A stretch of 5,108 nt of DNA from DUUI01 sp964627845 (lineage in GTDB: Bacteria; Bacillota_I; Bacilli_A; Erysipelotrichales; Erysipelotrichaceae): the NCBI GenBank assembly GCA_964627845.1, contig CAZVKL010000043.1, forward strand, positions 1 through 5,108. Direction: 5' to 3'. The position numbers and the translations under genes are program-made. Positions 1 through 5,108 of the stretch are shown here, in pieces. The notes beneath the pieces are model-generated. The model ran no database searches and had not been told where the DNA came from. It worked only from the letters and a program-made list of their open reading frames with translations. How positions within the stretch are numbered: position 1 is the stretch's first letter; each line of letters opens with the position of its first letter.

Positions 1-9
1 GAGATAACA

Positions 10-1257
10 ATGAAAAATAAATATAAAATTAAACTTAGTCAAAATGACGATGAGCTACTCCTTCATAAAGGAAGTAATTTTTGGCATGCGTCGACTGATA
101 AAGTAAACTACTATCCACAATTAGAGACTGATATTGAAACTGATGTTTGTATCGTTGGAGCTGGGATGAGTGGTGCACTCATTGCCAATAGTTTAGCTAA
201 GGAAGGCTTCAAAGTCGTTATCATCGATAAAGGACAACCAGGGTATGGTTCAAGTAATGGAAATACCGGTATTATTCAATATAACAGTGACCGCTCCTTA
301 GCTGATTTTATTAAAATTGAGGGCGAACAAAAAGCGAGAGATTTTTATCAATTGTGTCATGATTCTATGATTAAATTAGGAGAAATTGTTGAAGACTTAG
401 GTGAAGATGTTGGTTATCAAAAAATTGAATCCGTGTATTTAACACCCAATGAAGACGATTATGAAAAGTTTATAGAAGAGTGTGACGCTTTGGTGAAGCA
501 CAACTTCCCTGCTCAATACAAAAATCAAGAAGAACTTTTTAAAGAGTATGATCTTGTCGCAAAACATGGCATTGTAACTCAAGATGATGCGATGATTAAT
601 CCTTTTAAAATGATTCAAGCCCTTCATCGACAAAATATCAAACTAGGTGTAAAAATTTTTGGTAATACCTTTGTCAGTGAAGCAAGCAAAAAAGGTAAAA
701 ATGAGAAGATTGAAGTAATGACAGAGAACAACCATCGAGTATCCACTAATCATCTTATTTTCTGTACCGGCTATATGGAAAGTTATGACTCTTTAAAAAA
801 CAGAGACCAATGTCACTCAACTTATTCAATGGTTACAAATCCTATTGATGGTCCACTATGGGACAAGAAACGAATGATATGGGATGCCAAAGATCCGTAT
901 CTATATTTCAGAGTGACTGAAGACAATCGAATTATTGTGGGTGGATTAGACGAAAAAACACCACGCTTAAGCAATCTTACGACGATTAATCAAAAAGCAG
1001 ATGAATTGCTGGATGCAATAAAAGAATATTTCCCACAACTTGAAGCCACCCCTCACTATATTTGGCAATCTGTGTTTGGTGTTTCAAAAGATGAAATTCC
1101 ATTCATTGGTCAAGATCCAAAGAGAAACCATGTGTACTACGCATTGGGATTTGGTGGTAATGGTACCTGTTATTCAGTGGCTGCCGCGGATATATTATCT
1201 AAGACTCTTAAAGGAGAAGCGCATCCATATGCTTATATTGTCGACCCTGCCAGATAA
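10..1257 (+). CDS. FAD-dependent oxidoreductase, DAO family, substrate unknown
   Basis: This 415-residue protein has the architecture of the D-amino-acid oxidase/glycine oxidase-like flavoenzymes. After a polar lead of about 45 residues, a Rossmann strand (CIVGAGMSGA, GxGxxG at G50, G52 and G55) should bind the FAD ADP part, and acidic D73 ends the second strand (VVIIDKG). SSNGNTGIIQ (81-90) is the usual flavin-side loop, FCTGY (251-255) matches the second nucleotide-contact strand, and the C-terminus has IPFIGQDP (363-370) and GFGGNG (380-385), the typical closing FAD contact. Length is normal for the family and no signal peptide or membrane segment is visible, so it should be cytosolic. The ATG at 10 is favoured because a GAG lies six bases upstream and may be the tail of a ribosome site cut by the window edge; no in-frame stop lies between base 1 and the ATG, so an earlier start is not excluded. 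The family oxidises amines or amino acids, but nothing here fixes the substrate, and no link to the trehalose genes is evident. Confidence 0.85.
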   Translation: MKNKYKIKLSQNDDELLLHKGSNFWHASTDKVNYYPQLETDIETDVCIVGAGMSGALIANSLAKEGFKVVIIDKGQPGYGSSNGNTGIIQYNSDRSLADFIKIEGEQKARDFYQLCHDSMIKLGEIVEDLGEDVGYQKIESVYLTPNEDDYEKFIEECDALVKHNFPAQYKNQEELFKEYDLVAKHGIVTQDDAMINPFKMIQALHRQNIKLGVKIFGNTFVSEASKKGKNEKIEVMTENNHRVSTNHLIFCTGYMESYDSLKNRDQCHSTYSMVTNPIDGPLWDKKRMIWDAKDPYLYFRVTEDNRIIVGGLDEKTPRLSNLTTINQKADELLDAIKEYFPQLEATPHYIWQSVFGVSKDEIPFIGQDPKRNHVYYALGFGGNGTCYSVAAADILSKTLKGEAHPYAYIVDPAR

Positions 1258-1278
1258 CTGTTTATTAAAATTGATGAT

Positions 1279-1295
1279 TAAGTTATAATAACTTA
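1279..1295. repeat. Perfect 17-base palindrome before the antiterminator gene
   Basis: TAAGTTAT, a single central A (1287), then ATAACTTA: two perfect 8-base inverted arms. A third half-site AGTTAT recurs at 1297-1302, running into the start codon. The element overlaps the candidate -10 box (1284-1289), a position where a bound repressor would block transcription. It is too short and AT-rich for a good intrinsic terminator and no T-run follows. AT-rich palindromes occur by chance, so an operator role is inference only. Confidence 0.4.
1284..1289 (+). promoter_or_regulatory. Candidate -10 box for the antiterminator gene
   Basis: TATAAT is an exact match to the sigma-A -10 consensus. A start point 6-8 bases downstream (about 1295-1298) would place the 5' end only a few bases before the ATG at 1301, giving a nearly leaderless mRNA. 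The -35 region is poor: at a 16-17 base spacing it reads TTTATT or TTATTA, and there is no TG extension before the box. The absence of any Shine-Dalgarno sequence before 1301 agrees with a leaderless message, but in such AT-rich DNA the box may be fortuitous and the gene may instead be read from upstream. Confidence 0.35.
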
Positions 1296-1300
1296 TAGTT

Positions 1301-2140
1301 ATGGATAAAAATTATCGTATTAAAAGAATACTCAACAATAACGTGGTTATGGCCACTAGCGGTTTTGAGGAAGTTGTGGTGATGGGTTTAGGGATTGGGC
1401 ACAATTTTAGAATTAAACAAATCATACCCCATGATTGTATTGAAAAAGTATTTGAACTTAAAAAGGAAGATTTCTATAAACTAGTGTCTTTGGCTAAAGA
1501 GATAAATGAAGATACTTTTAATATTGCTTATAACATTATTAAAGAGAATGAACAGAAATTTAATGTTAAACTGGATTCACATGCGTATCTAGTTTTGATT
1601 GATCATATTAACTTTGCGATTAAGAGACATCAAGATGGCTATCAAATCACGAACCTTTTAATTGATGATTTACGGTTAATGTATCCCGACGAGTTGAAAT
1701 TAGCCCAAAACATACTAGAGGATGTTAATTCAAAATTTAAGGTGAGTTTACCAAAAGATGAGGCGGGATTCATTGTGATGCATATCATTAATGGTATCAA
1801 TCCTCAACTTGATAATAAATCAACTATTTTAACTGACGCAATTTTAGGGTGTCTCAATGTGATTCGTGACTACTATCTAATCTCACTCAAACCAGAAGAA
1901 TTGAGTACACAACGAATCTTAGTGCATATCAAATTATTACTACAAAGAATTATAATGGGTAGTCAGGTTGACTTCAAAGAACAAATTTTATACAATGTAT
2001 TCGAGGATTTCCCAAGGGCTTACAATTGTGCACTTGAAATCCAAAAATTCATTGAAAAACGCTTAAATGCTAAAATAAATCAACAGGAAATAGTCTACTT
2101 AACCATTCATCTTAATCGTTTAGAGATGATGAGTAAGTAG
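1301..2140 (+). CDS. BglG/LicT-family transcription antiterminator, probable trehalose operon regulator
   Basis: This 279-residue protein has the family's usual length and domain order. Residues 1-55 form the RNA-binding CAT domain (RIKRILNNNVV, then VVVMGLGIG and IEKVFEL). PRD1 covers about 65-170 and PRD2 about 171-279. The four histidines phosphorylated in LicT relatives all appear present: H102 (IDHINFAIKR) and H161 (VMHIING) in PRD1, H209 (ILVHIKLLLQR) and H270 (YLTIHLNRL) in PRD2. By family knowledge, EIIB-dependent phosphorylation of PRD1 inactivates the protein and HPr-dependent phosphorylation of PRD2 activates it; the active dimer binds a RAT hairpin and prevents termination. A RAT/terminator lies immediately downstream, before treP, so the trehalose operon is the inferred target. 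The ATG at 1301 is the only sensible start: it adds a few residues (MDKNY) to the usual N-terminus and an in-frame TAA lies at 1289. No ribosome site precedes it. The CAT domain is divergent: L30 and H34 occupy places that are usually Arg/Lys and Phe. Confidence 0.9.
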   Translation: MDKNYRIKRILNNNVVMATSGFEEVVVMGLGIGHNFRIKQIIPHDCIEKVFELKKEDFYKLVSLAKEINEDTFNIAYNIIKENEQKFNVKLDSHAYLVLIDHINFAIKRHQDGYQITNLLIDDLRLMYPDELKLAQNILEDVNSKFKVSLPKDEAGFIVMHIINGINPQLDNKSTILTDAILGCLNVIRDYYLISLKPEELSTQRILVHIKLLLQRIIMGSQVDFKEQILYNVFEDFPRAYNCALEIQKFIEKRLNAKINQQEIVYLTIHLNRLEMMSK

Positions 2141-2144
2141 TTAA

Positions 2145-2170
2145 GGTTTGTAACCAAATCGGGCAAGACC
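2145..2170 (+). promoter_or_regulatory. RAT-like ribonucleic antiterminator element
   Basis: The left half begins GGTTTGTAACC and the right half ends GGGCAAGACC, very close to the RAT of the Bacillus sacB leader as I remember it (left GGTTTGTTACTG, right CAGGCAAGACC). Pairs can form at G2145-C2170, G2146-C2169, nearby U-A/U-G positions, G2150-C2164, and an upper stem C2154-G2162 and C2155-G2161 closing an AAATC loop. The UAA/G internal loop (2151-2153 against 2163) matches the RAT asymmetric loop. It spans 26 bases rather than the usual 29 or so, the difference being one upper base pair and one loop base. Its last six bases (2165-2170) are also the first six of the terminator stem, so the two structures exclude each other. 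This is the expected binding site of the antiterminator encoded just upstream. Confidence 0.85.
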
Positions 2171-2220
2171 TTCTGTAGATTCACTTTTGTGTGAGTCTTT
2201 AGAAGGTCTTTTATATTTCT
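2165..2220 (+). terminator. Intrinsic terminator, RAT-controlled, before treP
   Basis: Arms AAGACCTTCT (2165-2174) and AGAAGGTCTT (2201-2210) pair perfectly over 10 bases. The stem continues with a G-U pair, a U-U mismatch (2176/2199), then eight more pairs (2177-2184 with 2191-2198, one of them G-U) closing a six-base loop TTTTGT. The 3' arm runs into TTTTATATTTCT, an interrupted U-rich tract. It lies 24 bases after the antiterminator stop codon, so by default it should end that gene's transcript and prevent read-through into treP; formation of the RAT would remove the base of its 5' arm. Confidence 0.9.
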
Positions 2221-2244
2221 AGGGCTGTTGAATAAGCATGGCGT

Positions 2245-2251
2245 AAGGAGG
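2245..2251 (+). promoter_or_regulatory. Strong ribosome binding site deciding the treP start
   Basis: AAGGAGG lies six bases before the ATG at 2258, an ideal Bacillota spacing. It decides the start: the longer reading from the TTG at 2228 would translate this site itself as arginines (RRRK) and add ten residues absent from typical EIIB domains. A two-codon reading ATG GCG TAA (2238-2246) ends on the site and has no ribosome site of its own. Confidence 0.9.
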
Positions 2252-2257
2252 AGAAAG

Positions 2258-3739
2258 ATGAGTAATCGATTTACACAAGAAGCCACTCAATTAGTTGAAC
2301 TATTAGGTGGTAAAGAGAACATCAACGCTGTTACCCACTGCGTAACAAGAATGCGTTTTGTTCTTGCTGATCCAAAGAAAGCGGATATCCAAGCGATAGA
2401 AGCTTTACCATCTGTTAAGGGTAGTTTTACCCAAGCAGGTCAATTCCAAGTCATTATCGGTAATGAAGTTGCTGAATATTACAATGACTTCACGAAAGTA
2501 GCCGGTATCGAGGGTGTTTCAAAAGATGCGGTAAAACAACAAGCAAAAGCACACCAAAATCCACTACAACAATTAATGTCAAACTTAGCTGAAATTTTTG
2601 CTCCAATTATTCCAGCCATCGTGGCTGGGGGGATGATTCTAGGGTTTAGAAATATTCTAGAAGCAGTTCCAATGTTTACAGAAGCTGGCGCATTCGACAT
2701 TGTCAATGGGACTCAAACCATTACTCAGATGTCTGTTTTCTGGAATGGGGTTAACCACTTCCTATGGTTATTAGGGGAAGCGATCTTCCACTTCCTACCT
2801 GTTGGAATCGTTTGGGCCGTCACTCGTAAGATGGGTGCCACTCAAATTCTAGGCATTGTATTAGGGATTACCCTAGTCTCTCCACAACTTCTAAATGCAT
2901 ATGGCGTCTCTGGCGCAGCAGCTGGTGATATTCCAGTATGGGACTTTGGCTTTGCTCAAGTTCAAATGATTGGTTACCAAGCACAAGTCATTCCTGCTAT
3001 GCTCGCTGGATTTGCCCTTGTTTATTTAGAAAGGTTCTTTAAGAAAGTCATCCCTAATGTTATTCAAATGATTTTCGTTCCATTACTTTCATTACTAATC
3101 GCTGTCTTAATCGCTCACTTAGTATTAGGACCAATCGGTTGGGTCATCGGTTCATGGATTTCTGACGTAGTCTACCAAGGTTTAACATCATCATTTAGAG
3201 TTATCTTTGCGGCAATCTTTGGATTCTTCTATGCACCACTGGTCATTACTGGTTTACACCATATGACCAATGCGATCGACCTTCAACTACAATCTGTTTA
3301 TGATGGAACATTATTATGGCCAATGATTGCTTTCAGTAACATTGCTCAAGGTTCTGCCGTATTAGGTGTTTGGTGGTTACACCGTAAGTCTAATCCACAA
3401 GAATCACAAGTCTCTGTTCCAGCATTAATCTCTTGTTATCTTGGTGTTACTGAACCAGCCATGTTTGGTATTAACTTGAAATATGGATTCCCATTCATTT
3501 CAGCCATGATTGGTTCTGCTATCGCTGCTGTAATCTCTGTTGGAACTGGTTTAATGGCCAATACAATCGGTGTTGGAGGACTTCCAGGATTCCTATCCTT
3601 CCCATTTAATAAATGGGGCATGTTCTTCTTAATCGCATTAATCGTCATTGTTGTCCCATTCTTCTTAACCGTAACACTAGGTAAAAGAGCTGAAAGCAAA
3701 ACTGTGACACCAACGACTCAAGAACAAACATTAGCTTAG
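2258..3739 (+). CDS. treP: PTS trehalose-specific transporter, EIIBC
   Basis: This 493-residue membrane permease imports trehalose and phosphorylates it to trehalose 6-phosphate. The EIIB domain (about 1-85) carries the phospho-cysteine C28 in THCVTRMRF. After a linker, the EIIC domain (about 105-478) has around ten hydrophobic segments. Trehalose-type signatures include GITLVSPQLLNAYG (near 202-215), MIGYQAQVIPAMLAGF (near 237-252), APLVITGLHHMTNAIDLQLQ (H334/H335), the sugar-binding LGVTEPAMFG motif with E399, and TGLMANTIGVGGLPGFLS. These resemble E. coli TreB and B. subtilis TreP, and are unlike sucrose or beta-glucoside permeases. No EIIA domain follows the polar tail (ESKTVTPTTQEQTLA), so phosphate must come from a glucose-type EIIA encoded elsewhere. 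The gene follows a RAT/terminator and ends inside the treC start codon, indicating an operon. EIIB is also the likely phosphate donor that switches off the upstream antiterminator when substrate is lacking. Codons look richer in C-ending forms (ATC, TTC) than in the regulator gene, as in a well-expressed gene. Confidence 0.93.
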   Translation: MSNRFTQEATQLVELLGGKENINAVTHCVTRMRFVLADPKKADIQAIEALPSVKGSFTQAGQFQVIIGNEVAEYYNDFTKVAGIEGVSKDAVKQQAKAHQNPLQQLMSNLAEIFAPIIPAIVAGGMILGFRNILEAVPMFTEAGAFDIVNGTQTITQMSVFWNGVNHFLWLLGEAIFHFLPVGIVWAVTRKMGATQILGIVLGITLVSPQLLNAYGVSGAAAGDIPVWDFGFAQVQMIGYQAQVIPAMLAGFALVYLERFFKKVIPNVIQMIFVPLLSLLIAVLIAHLVLGPIGWVIGSWISDVVYQGLTSSFRVIFAAIFGFFYAPLVITGLHHMTNAIDLQLQSVYDGTLLWPMIAFSNIAQGSAVLGVWWLHRKSNPQESQVSVPALISCYLGVTEPAMFGINLKYGFPFISAMIGSAIAAVISVGTGLMANTIGVGGLPGFLSFPFNKWGMFFLIALIVIVVPFFLTVTLGKRAESKTVTPTTQEQTLA

Positions 3740-5108
3740 TGAATACGAACAATAAATATCAATCGGTTGTCTACCAAATCTATCCCCGTTCTTTCAACGA
3801 TAGCAACGGGGATGGCATTGGTGATATTAGGGGAATTATTGAAAAGCTCGATTACCTAGAAAAACTTGGAGTAGGATATATTTGGTCTACCCCATTCTTT
3901 AAATCCCCTCAAAATGACAATGGATACGATGTAAGTAACTACAAAGAAATTGACCCTCGTTTTGGGTCAATGAAAGATGTTGAAGATCTTATTGAAGAAG
4001 CTAAAAAACGAAATATTGGAATTATGTTGGATATGGTGCTAAACCATACCTCTACAGAGCACCAATGGTTTCAAAATGCTTTATCGGGTCAAAAAGAATT
4101 CCAAAACTACTATTTCTTTAAAAAGGAAGAAGATATTACCAATTGGGAATCTAAGTTTGGAGGAAATGCCTGGCAATATGTCAAAGAGTTTGACTTATAC
4201 TATTTACATCTCTTTGATAAAACACAGGCTGATCTTAATTGGGAAAACGATGATGTCTTTAAAGGCGTTGTCGATATCGTCAATTTCTGGCTAGAAAAAG
4301 GCGTTAAAGGGCTTCGATTTGATGTCATCAATCTGGTCTCAAAACCTGATGTATTTGAAGATGATCATCAAGGCGATGGTCGACGCTTCTATACAGATGG
4401 TCCACGGATTCATGATCATTTAAGAAGACTAAACCAACATTCTTTCGGTCAATATGATGATGTTATTACAGTTGGTGAAATGTCATCGACCAATATTGAA
4501 AATGGCGTAAAATACGCCTCAAATGATAACAGTGAGTTATCCATGATTTTTAATTTCCATCATTTAAAAGTGGATTATAAAGATAATCAAAAATGGGTGT
4601 TAAAACCTTTCGATTTCATAGAATTAAAGAAAATTCTCTCTGATTGGCAACTTGCGATGCAAGAACATAATTCATACATGGCTCTATTTTGGAGTAATCA
4701 CGATCAACCTCGAGTGCTTTCCCGCTTTGGAGATGAGATAAACTATCCAAAAGAGTCTGCTAAAATGTTGGCCACAACTATTCATTGTCTTAGAGGCATG
4801 CCCTATGTATATCAAGGTGATGAGATTGGCCTACCCAATTCTAACTTCAGTTCAATTGACCAATACCGTGATGTTGAATCGTTAAACCATTATTCACTCC
4901 TTCAACAAGAAGGTCTATCACAAGAAGAGGTCCTCAATATATTGTCTCATCGATCTCGTGATAATGGTCGAACACCTATTCCTTGGGATAATTCAGAAAA
5001 TCATGGATTTAGTACCAAAGAGCCTTGGATTGAATTTAGTCAATCCCCTGCTTTAAAAACAGTTGAAGACGTTTTAGAAGATAAAGATTCAATCTTCTAT
5101 CATACTCA
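3739..5108 (+). CDS. treC: Trehalose-6-phosphate hydrolase (alpha,alpha-phosphotrehalase), 3' end cut by window
   Basis: This GH13 cytosolic enzyme splits trehalose 6-phosphate into glucose and glucose 6-phosphate, the step after TreP. About 456 codons are present of roughly 550 typical; the missing part is the C-terminal beta-domain. The start is GTG at 3739, sharing one base with the treP stop; it places VVYQIYPRSFNDSNGDG at residue 10, as in relatives, and no other in-frame start lies nearby. No ribosome site is visible, so translation is probably coupled to treP. Visible motifs are a Ca-site-like loop DSNGDGIGD (21-29), region I DMVLNH (98-103), QADLNW (163-168), the nucleophile D195 in GLRFDV, the acid/base E247 in TVGEM, and the transition-state Asp D322 in NHDQPR. 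SSIDQYRDVESLN (371-383) is typical of phosphotrehalases and argues against a plain oligo-1,6-glucosidase, together with the treP neighbour. One oddity is P415 in TPIPWD, where relatives usually have Gln (TPMQWD). Confidence 0.92.
   Translation, partial: MNTNNKYQSVVYQIYPRSFNDSNGDGIGDIRGIIEKLDYLEKLGVGYIWSTPFFKSPQNDNGYDVSNYKEIDPRFGSMKDVEDLIEEAKKRNIGIMLDMVLNHTSTEHQWFQNALSGQKEFQNYYFFKKEEDITNWESKFGGNAWQYVKEFDLYYLHLFDKTQADLNWENDDVFKGVVDIVNFWLEKGVKGLRFDVINLVSKPDVFEDDHQGDGRRFYTDGPRIHDHLRRLNQHSFGQYDDVITVGEMSSTNIENGVKYASNDNSELSMIFNFHHLKVDYKDNQKWVLKPFDFIELKKILSDWQLAMQEHNSYMALFWSNHDQPRVLSRFGDEINYPKESAKMLATTIHCLRGMPYVYQGDEIGLPNSNFSSIDQYRDVESLNHYSLLQQEGLSQEEVLNILSHRSRDNGRTPIPWDNSENHGFSTKEPWIEFSQSPALKTVEDVLEDKDSIFYHT

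Noticed and set aside
439..633. Minus-strand reading frame inside the oxidoreductase gene
   Set aside because: It is antisense to a clearly conserved gene, with no recognisable protein features and no ribosome site noted.
1040..1288. 82-codon frame overlapping the end of the oxidoreductase gene
   Set aside because: It is an out-of-frame shadow of the conserved FAD-binding C-terminus, with no family resemblance.
1279..1300. Palindrome after the oxidoreductase gene as its intrinsic terminator
   Set aside because: The stem is nearly all A-T with a one-base centre and no T-run follows, so it is unlikely to terminate transcription.
2053..2068. Possible catabolite-responsive (cre) site around TGAAAAACGCTTAA
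   Set aside because: Aligned on the central CG it has about three mismatches, including an offset left half, and it lies in coding sequence.
2052..2080. Promoter-like TTGAAA (2052) with ATAAAT (2075) at 17-base spacing inside the antiterminator gene
   Set aside because: The -10 match is weak, and such pairs are frequent in AT-rich coding DNA; it could still be an internal tre promoter but I cannot support it.
2238..2246. Two-codon upstream reading frame ATG GCG TAA ending on the treP ribosome site
   Set aside because: It has no ribosome site of its own, and such a short frame occurs readily by chance.
2228..2257. Longer treP start at TTG 2228
   Set aside because: It would translate through the AAGGAGG ribosome site and add ten residues unlike EIIB N-termini; ATG 2258 has ideal spacing from that site.
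2479..3699. Two minus-strand frames (2479-2706 and 3436-3699) inside treP
   Set aside because: Both are antisense shadows of conserved EIIC sequence.
4076..4294. 72-codon frame inside treC
   Set aside because: It is a shifted frame of the phosphotrehalase; the treC frame here carries QADLNW and other family motifs.

Overview
The window is AT-rich coding DNA, read entirely on the + strand, and looks like a low-GC Gram-positive (Bacillota) chromosome. Supporting signs are the strong AAGGAGG ribosome site, the BglG/LicT-type antiterminator, the Bacillus/Enterococcus-like layout of the trehalose PTS genes and the general codon bias. I cannot name the genus. An Erysipelotrichia- or Lactobacillales-like host would fit, but this is only an impression.

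Layout: (1) 10-1257, a complete FAD-dependent oxidoreductase of the DAO fold with unknown substrate. (2) 1258-1300, a 43-base gap with a perfect 17-base palindrome lying over a TATAAT box, and no ribosome site before the next gene. (3) 1301-2140, a BglG/LicT-type antiterminator with an RNA-binding CAT domain and two PRD domains carrying all four regulatory histidines. (4) 2141-2257, a leader that holds a RAT-like antiterminator element (2145-2170), a strong terminator hairpin (2165-2210) that shares six bases with it, and a strong ribosome site. (5) 2258-3739, treP, the trehalose-specific PTS EIIBC. (6) 3739-5108, treC, trehalose-6-phosphate hydrolase, cut by the window end at about codon 456.

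Genes 3 to 6 form one readable circuit. Trehalose is imported and phosphorylated by TreP, and trehalose 6-phosphate is split by TreC to glucose and glucose 6-phosphate. The upstream PRD protein probably decides whether RNA polymerase passes the terminator in front of treP. When trehalose is present it should bind the RAT and block the terminator; when it is absent, EIIB-dependent phosphorylation should inactivate it. The unusual part is that well-studied Bacillota tre operons use a GntR-type repressor (TreR), whereas none is seen here and the antiterminator sits directly upstream. The RAT is about 3 bases shorter than the classical form, and the CAT domain departs from the family at positions expected to touch RNA, so the pair may be a private specificity variant.

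The oxidoreductase has no evident metabolic link to trehalose and is probably a neighbour only. No RNA genes, insertion sequences, CRISPR arrays or phage genes were seen. Every stretch over 300 bases is covered by a gene.
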